NCBI RefSeq assembly: GCF_009647655.1
Contig: NZ_WJFD01000001.1
Span: 2,418,001 to 2,482,000 of the forward strand
Direction of reading: 5' to 3'
Length of the DNA: 64,000 nt
Source: Chitinophaga sp. SYP-B3965
GTDB lineage: Bacteria > Bacteroidota > Bacteroidia > Chitinophagales > Chitinophagaceae
Made by a program: the position numbers and the translations under genes. Of the stretch, positions 1-9,824 are shown piece after piece. The notes below the pieces were generated by a model. The model had not been told where the DNA came from. It did not search any database and was given only the letters and a program-made list of their open reading frames with translations. Each line of letters opens with the position of its first letter. The stretch's first letter is position 1.

Positions 1-2
1 CT

Positions 3-3000
3 TCCAATGTTGAGGTAACACCCGGGAAAACCGGCGATGTGTGGATAGCTTTTCACAATGAAGCATATCCTCAATTCAGCGGACTCTTTCATACAACAGA
101 TACAGGCAGAACATTCAGCAAAGTAGGCGGTGAAAGTTTCAAGCCCAAATGGATAGCCGCCGCGATGTCCGACACAACGGTGAATGCGCACCTCGCTTTG
201 TATGTGACCAGCCAGGCTATTCCTATCAATGGCATTAACTATGGCGCCTTCCGCTCAGACGATACCGGGCGTACCTGGCAGACCATTTTAGACAGGCTGC
301 CGGGCGTTGCACCCAATATAACGGCAGACAATAAGGGAAGGATGTTTATTTCTGCTCACGGGAATGGCATCTTTTTTGGCAGCCCGGTATCGGGCCCCGT
401 TCAGTCCGTGGACATTATCAATCCTGCATCAGATACACTGGTGAAAGGATATACTGTCAATCTGAATTTCAAACTCACACCCACCTATCCCACTAATCCG
501 GCCATTACCTGGAGCTCTTCCGATACCACTATTGCAAAAGTGGACCCCTTCGGGAAAGTGAGTGGCATCAACAACGGTACTGCCACCATCACCCTTACAT
601 CGGTGGATGGCGGTAAAACGGATACACAACGCATTGTTGTGATCCCTCCGACCATCTCCACCGGCATTACGATAGATAGTGTTGTTTATGGCACCATCAA
701 TACACCCAAGCAGCTCAGTTTCACTATTGTGCCTGCCAACACCACCAACAAAACCCTTACCTGGTCTGTGGCAGACGGTACCGTTGCGAGCGTGGATGCC
801 AACGGTGTAGTGAGAGGTCTGAAACTGGATACCACCACCCTCATTGTTACCGCAGCAGACGGTGGCTTCTCCAAAACCGTGCAGTTGATCGTGAACACTA
901 TTGTGACAGCTATCAATGCAGGCACTAATGCGACTCCTTATCAGAATACCATCATTGGCCAGTATGTACCCGAAGGTGCGGCCAACACAGCCGGGCTCTG
1001 GCATGCCGGATACACGGGTAATAACAGCATCACTGCGACGGTGGACCTGAGCCAGGTAACGGAACCTGCACCCCGCGATGTATACAAATACATGCGCATC
1101 TCCAGGAATAACGTTACGCAGATGCGTTACTATCTGCGCAACCTGATCCCCAACGCCAACTATGCGGTACGCCTGCATTTCATAGAACCAAGCAATACAG
1201 AAAAGGCGAATCGCATCTTCAGTGTAAAGACCATCAGCGGCGACAGCCTGATCAACTTTAATCCTTACGCAGCGGCCGGCAATAAACTGAACACCGTTGT
1301 AACGCGCACCCTTGAAGCGAAAGCAAATAGTTCAGGCGTGATAGAAGTATGGTTCTATCCCAAAGTTGCTGCAAACGATCCACACAGTGCTTCCATAGCA
1401 GCCCTTGAGGCGCGTATCATTCCGCTCCAGGGGATCAGTATCCATTCGGACAGCAGCAACCTCTACGTAAGCTATACGGACACCCTGAAGCTGACCACCA
1501 CGCCGGTGAATGCTACCAACCGGAACATGGTATATACTTCTTCCAACCAGGCTGTTGCTACAGTAGACCTTAACGGCATAGTAACAGGAAGATCCGCGGG
1601 AACGGTTACGATCACTGCAACGTCTTCCGAAAGTGGCTTTACGGCTACCAAAAACTATAATGTCATTTATATTCCCGTTACATCTTTAACGCTGGATACT
1701 TCATCAGCCAATGTGTTTGTTGGATTAACAACCCAGCTGAATGCCACCATTGCTCCGGCGAAAGCCAGCAATAAAGGGGTGGTATGGACGTCTTCAGACA
1801 CCCTGCTGGCTAAAGTAAACAGCAACGGCACCATCACCGGTATTAAACAAGGCGACGTTATCATAAAAGCCACATCGGCTGATAACCCGGCTATTTATGC
1901 GCAGGCCAATGTGCATGTGGCCAATGTATTAGCTACCAGCCTTACGCTGACTCCGTCCACTGCCATCATTGGGGCCGGCGATACGTTGCTGGTGAGATAT
2001 GCTTTCTTACCTGCTAACACTTCCATCAAAACGATTACCTGGAGCAGCTCCGATGCAACAGTAGCTACCGTTGACACCGCTGGTATTATCACTGCCATTA
2101 AACAAGGCTCTGTTACCATCACTGCCAATACGCAAGATGCCTCAGGTATTTCAGCCACATTGCCGGTAACCGTTGTTCCGTTTGACTCATGCGGTGGAAT
2201 ACCCAACTATGGTTTCGAAAGTGACCTGATCAACTGGGAGACCTATAAAGCCGACTCGTTGTTCGTGGGCGCTGTGTACACAGTGAGCGGCAAAGGCCAC
2301 TCCGGCGACAAAGCCGTAACATTGGGTTTCACTACGGTGAAAACCGGTTTGAACATGCAAGGTTCCATCCCTGTGAGAGGCGGCAGCGTGATTGTATTTA
2401 CGCAATGGATCAAAGTAGAACCAGGTGCCGGCATTGAGGGTTATCCCTGGTGGGCAGGATATGGAATTGGATTTACTTCTGCAGGTTCCGGTATTTCCAG
2501 GGATGTGCATAATGTGGTTGCCTACCAGGGCAACTGGGCGCAGATAAGAGACACGCTTACTGTGCCTGACAGCGCCACCGGGCTCACCTACTGGACGGCT
2601 AAAATAGGCCCGGGTACTGTATGGCTGGATGATTTCTGCATAGAAGTTTTAAAGACAAACAAAAAGGCGATTTACGGAATAAACGCAGGTACTACAACAA
2701 CTCCTGCCGGGCCATATGCCAATACCACCTTTGCACAATATGTTCCGGAAGGGCCTACCGGCACCGATAAACTATGGCATGCAGGTTATACGTGGGTACA
2801 AAAAGTGAATGCGCCTGTTGATCTCTCTTATGTAACCGATCCGGCTCCACCGCAGGTATATGAGTATATGCGTGTATTCAAAAGTAATGTTACCCAGATG
2901 CGTTATTACCTGCGGGACCTCACTCCCAATACGGTTTATGCTATCCGCCTGCACTTTGTTGAACCACAGGATGCGGAGAAAAACAAAAGGATCTTTAGCA

Positions 3001-3512
3001 TAAAAGCCACCAATGGGCTGGACAGCCTTATAGACTTCAATGTGTACCAGGCTGCGGGCAACAGGTTGAACACTGCTGTGATAAAGACTATCAGGGCAAC
3101 AGCCAACAGCGCAGGTTTGATAACTGTGACCTTCTATCCTAAAACAGGATTGTATGATCCTTATAGCGGATCAATTGCTGCCATAGAGGTGAGGACGCTG
3201 ATGACAGCGGATTCCCTGGAAAGTTTGCAAAACGGGATTGCAGCGGTTGGGAATAAATTAAACGTTAGTCTGGATTTTTCAACGGAAGTATTTCCTAATC
3301 CTTCCAGTAGTGGATTTAATGTAAGAATGACTTCTTCATCTCAAGCAGCAGCAACGCTTATCATTGTTGATAATGCCGGCAGTGTTATTTATTCGAGGAG
3401 AATAAATGCCGGTACGTATTACCAGGTTGGGCAGGATCTGAAACCGGGGCTTTACTATATCAATGTTAGTCAAGGAGGGCAGAGCAAGACGATGAAGGTT
3501 GTGAAACAATAA
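3..3512 (+). CDS. Secreted multidomain protein, BNR propeller + Ig-like + malectin-like domains, T9SS sorting tail (5' partial)
   Basis: The reading frame is open from the first bases, so the start lies upstream of the window. Counting from codon 39: residues 1-120 hold BNR-type propeller repeats (GLFHTTDTGRTF, GAFRSDDTGRTW) that resemble the C-terminal propeller of GH74-type proteins. Ig-like BID_2 domains follow (about 125-205, 208-288, 465-712) with the repeated TITWSSSD and GxATIT signature. Two malectin-like carbohydrate-binding domains (about 290-462 and 880-1045) share QMRYYLR and NAGT motifs and look like an internal duplication. A CBM-like jelly roll lies at about 716-873. The last 75 residues (VFPNPSSSGF...KTMKVVKQ) are a T9SS type A sorting domain, so the protein is exported through the outer membrane. 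The role in polysaccharide binding or degradation is inferred; the catalytic part, if any, is upstream. Confidence 0.85.
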   Translation, partial: SNVEVTPGKTGDVWIAFHNEAYPQFSGLFHTTDTGRTFSKVGGESFKPKWIAAAMSDTTVNAHLALYVTSQAIPINGINYGAFRSDDTGRTWQTILDRLPGVAPNITADNKGRMFISAHGNGIFFGSPVSGPVQSVDIINPASDTLVKGYTVNLNFKLTPTYPTNPAITWSSSDTTIAKVDPFGKVSGINNGTATITLTSVDGGKTDTQRIVVIPPTISTGITIDSVVYGTINTPKQLSFTIVPANTTNKTLTWSVADGTVASVDANGVVRGLKLDTTTLIVTAADGGFSKTVQLIVNTIVTAINAGTNATPYQNTIIGQYVPEGAANTAGLWHAGYTGNNSITATVDLSQVTEPAPRDVYKYMRISRNNVTQMRYYLRNLIPNANYAVRLHFIEPSNTEKANRIFSVKTISGDSLINFNPYAAAGNKLNTVVTRTLEAKANSSGVIEVWFYPKVAANDPHSASIAALEARIIPLQGISIHSDSSNLYVSYTDTLKLTTTPVNATNRNMVYTSSNQAVATVDLNGIVTGRSAGTVTITATSSESGFTATKNYNVIYIPVTSLTLDTSSANVFVGLTTQLNATIAPAKASNKGVVWTSSDTLLAKVNSNGTITGIKQGDVIIKATSADNPAIYAQANVHVANVLATSLTLTPSTAIIGAGDTLLVRYAFLPANTSIKTITWSSSDATVATVDTAGIITAIKQGSVTITANTQDASGISATLPVTVVPFDSCGGIPNYGFESDLINWETYKADSLFVGAVYTVSGKGHSGDKAVTLGFTTVKTGLNMQGSIPVRGGSVIVFTQWIKVEPGAGIEGYPWWAGYGIGFTSAGSGISRDVHNVVAYQGNWAQIRDTLTVPDSATGLTYWTAKIGPGTVWLDDFCIEVLKTNKKAIYGINAGTTTTPAGPYANTTFAQYVPEGPTGTDKLWHAGYTWVQKVNAPVDLSYVTDPAPPQVYEYMRVFKSNVTQMRYYLRDLTPNTVYAIRLHFVEPQDAEKNKRIFSIKATNGLDSLIDFNVYQAAGNRLNTAVIKTIRATANSAGLITVTFYPKTGLYDPYSGSIAAIEVRTLMTADSLESLQNGIAAVGNKLNVSLDFSTEVFPNPSSSGFNVRMTSSSQAAATLIIVDNAGSVIYSRRINAGTYYQVGQDLKPGLYYINVSQGGQSKTMKVVKQ

Positions 3513-3524
3513 TGATGTTTTAAA

Positions 3525-3566
3525 GGGGGGCGGCTGAAAAGTAAAGGTTTTACTTTTTAGCCGCCC
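3525..3566 (+). terminator. Intrinsic terminator after the T9SS protein
   Basis: A long hairpin with left arm GGCGGCTGAAAAGTAAA (3529-3545) and right arm about 3549-3565 has only one G-U pair. It lies 13 bases after the stop codon. The T run after it is weak (TTCGTTTATTT). Confidence 0.75.
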
Positions 3567-3617
3567 TTCGTTTATTTGGGGGAAATAAATTTATCAAACT
3601 CTATCTTTAACTTTCGG

Positions 3618-3643
3618 GGCTACACGTTCATGATCGTGTAGCC
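3618..3643 (+). promoter_or_regulatory. Perfect 9-bp hairpin in the leader of the sulfatase gene
   Basis: GGCTACACG (3618-3626) and CGTGTAGCC (3635-3643) form a perfect stem with an 8-nt loop, 37 bases before the sulfatase ATG. A -7-like TATCTTTA lies just upstream at 3602-3609, so the hairpin would sit near the 5' end of the mRNA. Its function is unknown: it could be an mRNA-stabilising hairpin, an operator or a second weak terminator. Confidence 0.4.
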
Positions 3644-3679
3644 GGACTTTTAGAGATTAATTCCACCAATTCTTGTACA

Positions 3680-5131
3680 ATGAATATTTATCAGCGTTTT
3701 TTTAAAGCAGGGGTATTATGTGTTTTGCCTGGCGCCATTTGGATCCTTTCCTCCGCTTATATGTTTAAAGCGCCTGCTCCTTCCCGTCAGGGCCCTAACA
3801 TCCTCGTGTTTATTGCAGACGACTGGGGATATCCCTATGCCGGTATCTATGGCGACACAGTAGTTAAAACTCCTAATTTTGATAAACTGGCGAAAAGCGG
3901 CGCAGTGTTCACCAATGTTTTTACAACACCTTCCTGTTCTCCTTCCCGCGCTTCTTTATTAACCGGGCGGTGGCCGCATAATCTTGAACAAGGCGTTCAT
4001 TTATGGGGGTTTATACCGGATAAGTTCCCTAATTATACGGCAAAGCTGGCTGAACAGGGCTATGAAGTAGGCTTATGCAGGAAAGGTTACGGACCCGGGG
4101 AGTATCAGCTGGGTGGGTATGCGAATAACCCTGCAGGGAAGGGTTACCGGGGCTTTAAAGAATTTTATGCAGCTAAGCCGAAAGACAAACCTTTCTGCTT
4201 TTGGTTTGGAAGTTTAGACCCTCATCGCCCTTACGAGAAAGGAAGCGGAGTTAGCGCCGGGAAAAGCCTTTCTTCGGTTAAAGTCCCTGCTTTTTTACCA
4301 GACAGACCTGAGGTCAGAAGCGATATTTTGGATTATCATGTTGAAATAGAGCGGTTTGACAGGGAAATGGGAGATATCATAAAGATGCTGGAAGCAGCGG
4401 GCGAATTAGACAACACCCTGATTGTGATAACCGGCGATAACGGAATGCCTTTCCCCCGGGCTAAAGCCAATTTATATGATGCCGGCACGCACGTTCCGCT
4501 TGCGATCATATGGCCAGGGAAGATTAAACCGGGACAGGTACTATCGGACCTTGTTGGGTTTAATGATCTGGCCCCGACCTTCCTGGAGGCCACTAATCAA
4601 CCTCCTCAAACAGCTATGTCAGGAAAAAGCCTGCTGCCACTGGTAACGGGGAAAGTTAAGAGCCTGGGGCGTGATAAAATGTTCGTGGAAAGAGAAAGGC
4701 ATGCACGTGTTCGGGAAGGTAATGTAGGTTACCCGGCCAGGGGCATCCGGACTAATGACTTTCTGTATATCAGGAACCTTCGCCCTGAGCGTTGGCCGGC
4801 CGGAGATCCTAAAATGGAGAGTGTGCAGTATGGTGATATTGACGACTCACCCTCTAAAACATACATTATGGAGCATAAGGATGAACCTGCCATAGCGCCC
4901 TTCTTCCAATTAGCATTTCAAAAAAGGCCCGCGGAAGAATTGTATGATCTTAAAAATGATCCCTGGCAACTGAAAAATGTTGCGCAGGATAAAAAATATG
5001 AAACGATCAGGGGGAAGTTAAGTGGCGAGTTAAATAACTGGATGGAAGCAACAAAAGATCCCCGTGTAAATGGTGGCGGCGATTACTTAGAACAGTATCC
5101 CTTTACTAAAGCTGTAAGTAAAATGGATTGA
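3680..5131 (+). CDS. S1-family sulfatase, heparan N-sulfatase (SGSH)-like
   Basis: This is a secreted or lipid-anchored arylsulfatase-fold hydrolase that removes sulfate esters or N-sulfates from glycans. Residues 1-33 are a hydrophobic export signal. The metal-binding ADD (46-48) is followed by CSPSR (86-90), the formylglycine motif in which Cys86 is converted by a sulfatase-maturating enzyme, then ASLLTGR. DPHRP (180-184) and GDNGMPFP (252-259) supply further active-site residues. The run GxPFPxxxxNLY resembles mammalian N-sulfoglucosamine sulfohydrolase, which suggests the S1_8-like group; the true substrate cannot be read from sequence. Length 483 aa is normal. The gene is monocistronic, flanked by terminators. 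Confidence 0.88.
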   Translation: MNIYQRFFKAGVLCVLPGAIWILSSAYMFKAPAPSRQGPNILVFIADDWGYPYAGIYGDTVVKTPNFDKLAKSGAVFTNVFTTPSCSPSRASLLTGRWPHNLEQGVHLWGFIPDKFPNYTAKLAEQGYEVGLCRKGYGPGEYQLGGYANNPAGKGYRGFKEFYAAKPKDKPFCFWFGSLDPHRPYEKGSGVSAGKSLSSVKVPAFLPDRPEVRSDILDYHVEIERFDREMGDIIKMLEAAGELDNTLIVITGDNGMPFPRAKANLYDAGTHVPLAIIWPGKIKPGQVLSDLVGFNDLAPTFLEATNQPPQTAMSGKSLLPLVTGKVKSLGRDKMFVERERHARVREGNVGYPARGIRTNDFLYIRNLRPERWPAGDPKMESVQYGDIDDSPSKTYIMEHKDEPAIAPFFQLAFQKRPAEELYDLKNDPWQLKNVAQDKKYETIRGKLSGELNNWMEATKDPRVNGGGDYLEQYPFTKAVSKMD

Positions 5132-5152
5132 ACAGGGATTAACTTCATTTCC

Positions 5153-5202
5153 AAAAAACAGCAAAGCCGCATAGATCCTGCGATCTATGCGGCTTTGCTG
5201 TT
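5153..5202. terminator. Bidirectional terminator between sulfatase and tricorn-like protease
   Basis: A perfect 21-bp inverted repeat (5157-5177 and 5182-5202, loop CTGC) sits between convergent genes. The A6 run at 5153-5158 gives a U tract on the minus strand, so it is strongest for the protease gene. Confidence 0.85.
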
Positions 5203-5286
5203 GGCGCAAATCTAAAGTCGCGAGGTTGTAGCCAAAAGGAATCTGGCCACCGGATCAGGAAAAGACACTGGTGGCCAGAATGGTAA

Positions 5287-8200
5287 TTACTTCGATTTAT
5301 CCGGAAACGCCGGAATCTTCGGCACCCCGGTTTTTCCACCTTGCGCCAGTTTCTCCAGCAGTACTTTTATACCCTGGGTCAGCTGTGCATCACTGCCTTT
5401 ATATTCAGTATACGGATCATTCACCACTTCAATATCAGGATGAACGCCCTCTCCTTCTATGATGAACGAAGATCCATCTGCGGCGAAATGTGCGAACTCT
5501 GGTTTCCGCATATCACCACCATCAATAAATGGCAGCGAACCGCTGATCCCAACCACGCCACCCCAGGTACGCTGACCGATCAAAGGACCGATACCATAGA
5601 ATTTAAACTGCCAGGGGAACAGATCACCATCGGAAGCGGAGTACTGATCTATCAGGCAGACTTTCGGACCTATATGTGCATCGGGTTTGATGGAAGCTGT
5701 TTTGTTGTTCCGCATGACGGTGCCCAGCCCTGGCTTCCGTAATAACCGCTCGATGATCATCGGTGATACATTGCCACCACCATTACCACGATCATCAATG
5801 ATGAGCGCTTCTTTATCCAGTTGCGGATAGAAATAACGCGCGAATTGATTAAGCCCTGCTGGTCCCATGTCCGGGATGTGTACATAACCGATCCTGCCGC
5901 CGCTGGCTGCATTTACTTTAGCTATATTTTGCTGCACCCATTCATGATAGTAAAGAGAAGATTCGTCGGCAATGGGTTTCACCAAGAGCTTCCTTACGTT
6001 GGTAACCGATGGAGAAGCAGCCACTTCGATCTCTACAAACTGACCTGCTTTACCGGCCAGTGCTTCGTAAAGATTTTTGACAGACTTCATGGACGTGCCA
6101 TTGATGGAGATGATATAATCGCCTGCTTTCACCTTCAATCCTGGTGCGCGCAACGGAGATACCAATGTTTTGTTCCAGCTTTCGCCGGACAGAATACTGT
6201 CTATACGATAGTACCCGCTTTTATCACGACTGAACCTTGCGCCCAGCAAGCCCATTTGAATGCGATTGATGGGAGGCCTGTCTCCGCTGTTAACATAAGC
6301 ATGTCCAATATTCAGTTCTCCGATCAATTCACCGATCAGGTAAGTGAGGTCATCACGATGGTTAACATAAGGTAGCAGCGGTGCATATTTGTCGTGCATC
6401 GCTTTCCAGTTTACACCGTGCATATTTGGATCATAAAAATAATCCCTCATCTGCCGCCAGCTTTCATCATAGATCTGTTTCCATTCTGCTCTCAGATCTA
6501 CCGTTATCTTCAATCCGCTCAGATCAATTTTATTGGTGGGTGTGATCTTTGATTTACCGAGGCTTTCAATAAAGAAATCATTGCCTGTGCGGAACAGGAT
6601 CTTCTTTGCATCTGGTGTAACACTGTATCCGCCGAAGCTGCCGATCTCTGTTTCTTTCTGATCTGTGAGGCTGAAGAATTTGAATCCTCCTCCCCCGCGG
6701 CCGCCCACATAATAATAAACGCCCTCTTCTACAGGTACAAGGCCTCCGTAATTTCCGGGTGTTACAGGCAGGCTTTCAATACGGTCTGCCAGGCCTTCTT
6801 CATCCACTACCACTGCTCCTGTTTTTTTGCTGCTGGTGTCTGCTTTCATTCCCACTTCGTCATTCTTATCAGCGAATGGCGATTTATCACCAGCGCTGAG
6901 CCGGGCAAAATAGGGGCGCGACATATCTGTGTAGGCATGGTTCCATTCCGTATTGCTGTAGGTTGGATTGAAGTCGCGCTGCGACACGAAATACAACAGT
7001 TTTCCATCGGGGCTGAACTGCGGTCCGCCGCTGTCATACCAGGTATCTGTAACGGCGATGATTTTCTTTGTATCGATATTATAGAGTTTGATCACGCTGA
7101 ACTCACGCGCTTTTCCGGGAACGGTAAATGCGATCCATTTACTGTCCGGCGCGAAGGTATACGAACCGAGTGTGCCGTCATCAGAATGCGCCACCAGTGT
7201 TCTGTTTTCCGAAACAACATCCACGATAAAAAGGTCCTGTGCCCGATTGCCGAACATCAGGTATTTACTGTCCGGGCTCCATACGGGATTGAACTTATAA
7301 GCACCGCCTCCTTTCGTTACTTGTTTGGCCGGTTGGGTTCCGCCCTGTTCCTGGATGTACAATTCATCCTCGCCTGAACGATCTGAGATATAACTGATCC
7401 ATTTCCCATCGGGGCTCCAGCCAACATTGCGATCATGTGCGCTGCTGGATTGGGTGAGGTTACGTGTAACGCCGGACTTGGATGGAAGCGTAAATACATC
7501 GCCGCGTGCGCTGAAAACAGCTCGTTTGCCATCAGGAGAAAGATCTGTGCTATACACAAAATCAGCCGCGTCTACCTGTTTGGAACGGCCTGAGGCAAGA
7601 TCTTCCGCGATGGTTATGTTCAGTTTCCTGGTTTGGTTATTAGTTAGATCGAGCAGATAAATATATCCACCATTCTCAAACACGATAGCCTGATCTCCTA
7701 AGGATGGAAATTTGACATCGAACTCTTTGAACGTGGTTACTTTCTGTGTTTGTTTTGTTTTGGTATCGTATACAAAGATGTTCGCGGTTCTGTCTCGTTC
7801 GCTCACGAAGTAGATCTTGTCGCCATGATACATCGGGAAAATGTCCTGTGCCGGGTTGTTAGTGATGTTTTCTGCTTTACCGGATGCGGGATCTACCAGC
7901 CAGATATCATCCGCCATGCCACCGCGATAATTCTTCCAGGTACGGAACTCCCGGAATGCGCGGTTCATGGCCATTTTGGAGCCATCGGCATTATAAGAGG
8001 TCCAGGAAGCAACGGTGAATGGCAATTCCTCGCTGAGGTCTCCGTTGAGTGGCGCCAGGTAGAGCTTCCCTTTGAATGCATTAAATGATGTACCGCGGCC
8101 TCGATAGATCACCTGCTTGTCGTCCGGCGTCCAACCCATTACGATATTGTTAGGGCCCATACGGTCTGCTATATCATCGCGGCCGAGGGTGGCTGTCCAG

Positions 8201-8505
8201 GTGATCCTTTTCGGTTCACCACCGGCAGCGGGTATGATGAAAACCTCCGTATTGCCGTCGTATTGGCCGGTGAAGGCAATTGTTTTACCATCGTGGCTGA
8301 AACGGGCAAACATTTCGTAGCCGGGATGGCTGGTAATACGCCTTGCCACGCCGCCTGTTGCCTGCACAGTATAGAGGTCTCCTGCATAGGTGAAGGTGAC
8401 CTGGTTACCGTGAACGGCGGGGAAGCGGAGTAAGCGGGCGTTCTCTTGTGCTTTTAGGGTTAGGGTTGATCCTAGCAGAATGAGCGCTGTGAATAGTGTT
8501 TTCAT
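5287..8505 (-). CDS. Tricorn-like S41 peptidase with N-terminal beta-propeller
   Basis: A large exported serine protease of the tricorn type, about 1072 aa. The chosen start gives MKTLFTALILLGSTLTLKA, a clear signal peptide; the longer frame starting 12 codons earlier would overlap the upstream gene and lacks a better signal. PD40/TolB-like WD40 repeats (SPDGKRAVF, SPDGKWISYIS, SPDSKYLMF) fill the first 650 residues. A tricorn C1 segment contains the family His (IGELNIGHAYV), then a PDZ domain (VKAGDYIISING), then the S41 core with IDDRGNGGG and SASDGDLFPW, whose second Ser is the expected nucleophile. It probably degrades peptides in the periplasm. The GH-A glycosidase gene ends 10 bp upstream, so the two may be co-transcribed. 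Confidence 0.88.
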   Translation of the reverse strand: MKTLFTALILLGSTLTLKAQENARLLRFPAVHGNQVTFTYAGDLYTVQATGGVARRITSHPGYEMFARFSHDGKTIAFTGQYDGNTEVFIIPAAGGEPKRITWTATLGRDDIADRMGPNNIVMGWTPDDKQVIYRGRGTSFNAFKGKLYLAPLNGDLSEELPFTVASWTSYNADGSKMAMNRAFREFRTWKNYRGGMADDIWLVDPASGKAENITNNPAQDIFPMYHGDKIYFVSERDRTANIFVYDTKTKQTQKVTTFKEFDVKFPSLGDQAIVFENGGYIYLLDLTNNQTRKLNITIAEDLASGRSKQVDAADFVYSTDLSPDGKRAVFSARGDVFTLPSKSGVTRNLTQSSSAHDRNVGWSPDGKWISYISDRSGEDELYIQEQGGTQPAKQVTKGGGAYKFNPVWSPDSKYLMFGNRAQDLFIVDVVSENRTLVAHSDDGTLGSYTFAPDSKWIAFTVPGKAREFSVIKLYNIDTKKIIAVTDTWYDSGGPQFSPDGKLLYFVSQRDFNPTYSNTEWNHAYTDMSRPYFARLSAGDKSPFADKNDEVGMKADTSSKKTGAVVVDEEGLADRIESLPVTPGNYGGLVPVEEGVYYYVGGRGGGGFKFFSLTDQKETEIGSFGGYSVTPDAKKILFRTGNDFFIESLGKSKITPTNKIDLSGLKITVDLRAEWKQIYDESWRQMRDYFYDPNMHGVNWKAMHDKYAPLLPYVNHRDDLTYLIGELIGELNIGHAYVNSGDRPPINRIQMGLLGARFSRDKSGYYRIDSILSGESWNKTLVSPLRAPGLKVKAGDYIISINGTSMKSVKNLYEALAGKAGQFVEIEVAASPSVTNVRKLLVKPIADESSLYYHEWVQQNIAKVNAASGGRIGYVHIPDMGPAGLNQFARYFYPQLDKEALIIDDRGNGGGNVSPMIIERLLRKPGLGTVMRNNKTASIKPDAHIGPKVCLIDQYSASDGDLFPWQFKFYGIGPLIGQRTWGGVVGISGSLPFIDGGDMRKPEFAHFAADGSSFIIEGEGVHPDIEVVNDPYTEYKGSDAQLTQGIKVLLEKLAQGGKTGVPKIPAFPDKSK

Positions 8506-8515
8506 TTTACGGTAT

Positions 8516-9796
8516 TTATTTTTGAGAGGGAATTCCGACAAAAAAAGGAATGTTACCCGTGGCTACCTTATTCCTGCCATTACTCACATACAAAAACAAC
8601 CTGTAAGCACCTGCTTTTTCAGGAGCTTTCAGGGTACACCCTTTTTGGTTGGCCGTTATCAGGCCTGGCATGGCTTGTGGCCTTGATTCACGGTCACCGC
8701 CATTCTTCAGATCCGTACTTTCGGGTAATAGTTCCCAACGGGAGGTAAGGCCCTGGCCCTTTATGTAAATATTCACCGGGTAGGTTTTGCCCGGTTGCAG
8801 GTAAATAAAATTAGTGGCACGTTTCCCATCCAGCGTTAATGAATCCAGATGAGGGGCACGATCATCCGGCCATTTGCCCGTCCACAGATATTGCATCACG
8901 TCTATTACTTCTGATTCTTCTCCCGCTTCCGTAAACAACCCATACCAGGTAGGTGTGCGTTCCTGCTTTTGCCCCCACAGGAACACATAGGATCCCAGGC
9001 AATTTTGGTCTACTTTGATCGACGCCTCATAACGTTTCCTGTAAACTTCCGCCTTTTCACTGCTGGTTTCCTCTATGGCTGCTTTCCAGGGGGTGATCGT
9101 ACTTTCCCAATGACCAGTTGGGCCCCATTCAGTGACGATATACGCTTTTTTCCATCCGACATTTACTATCTGTTCCGGGACTTTCGCTAACCCACCATAC
9201 ACCTGTACAGCTAACAAGTCAAGATCCGGGCATCTCGCAATTACATTCTTTACTACTCCCGGGTTTACTCCCGCAAGCATGGTTGTAACAGGGTGATAAG
9301 GATCTTCCTGATGGATCATTTTAGCAATATCGTTTACAGCATCCCATACTTTAGGATTTTTGTAGTCGAGATTAAGTTCATTACCAATACCCCACATCAG
9401 CAAAGCCGGATGATTGCGGTATTTGATCACTTCCCTGCGAAGTTTTTCCAGTTGCTTACGAACCGCAACGGTATCATCATAGTTAAAGCCGTGCCTTTCC
9501 CGCGCTACATCCAATCCCATTGTTACCGTTAAACCAAGACTTTCCGCTTTAGCCAGATCCTGATCGCCATTATTGGAGCTCCAGGTACGCAGGGAGTTGC
9601 CGCCATACTTTGCCAGCCGGTCCAGATACCTGGTGCCACCTGCGCCCTTTATAAAATAAGGTTTGTTGTTCCTCATCAGCACAAAGCCGTTGTCCTTTTT
9701 CACAATTTCGACTTTTACGGGCTGGGCTTTCACTGACCATGCAACAGTCAATAGCAGGCATGTGGATGCGAATTTAAATAGTAGGGATCCTTTCAT
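8516..9796 (-). CDS. Exported clan GH-A glycosidase (GH2-like TIM barrel)
   Basis: 426 aa with a signal peptide (MKGSLLFKFASTCLLLTVAWSVKA). The central TIM barrel shows the two clan GH-A carboxylates: NE in WGIGNELN (Glu140, acid/base) and Glu223 in VTEWGP (nucleophile). The GH2 barrel family is the closest fit (FIKGAGG, YRNHPALLMWGIGNE). The N-terminal sugar-binding and Ig-like domains of full GH2 enzymes are missing, and a short beta domain occupies residues 310-420. The substrate is unknown. The gene lies 28 bp downstream of the HxlR regulator gene and 10 bp upstream of the tricorn-like protease, so it may belong to a small operon. Confidence 0.75.
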   Translation of the reverse strand: MKGSLLFKFASTCLLLTVAWSVKAQPVKVEIVKKDNGFVLMRNNKPYFIKGAGGTRYLDRLAKYGGNSLRTWSSNNGDQDLAKAESLGLTVTMGLDVARERHGFNYDDTVAVRKQLEKLRREVIKYRNHPALLMWGIGNELNLDYKNPKVWDAVNDIAKMIHQEDPYHPVTTMLAGVNPGVVKNVIARCPDLDLLAVQVYGGLAKVPEQIVNVGWKKAYIVTEWGPTGHWESTITPWKAAIEETSSEKAEVYRKRYEASIKVDQNCLGSYVFLWGQKQERTPTWYGLFTEAGEESEVIDVMQYLWTGKWPDDRAPHLDSLTLDGKRATNFIYLQPGKTYPVNIYIKGQGLTSRWELLPESTDLKNGGDRESRPQAMPGLITANQKGCTLKAPEKAGAYRLFLYVSNGRNKVATGNIPFFVGIPSQK

Positions 9797-9824
9797 TAAA
9801 CTAATGTACTATTTTTTGAATACC

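Noticed and set aside
429..1178. Long antisense open frame (249 codons) inside the T9SS protein gene
   Set aside because: It mirrors a GC-biased coding strand with repeated Ig-like and malectin sequence; the composition of its translation (His-, Cys- and Arg-rich) is typical of a shadow frame.
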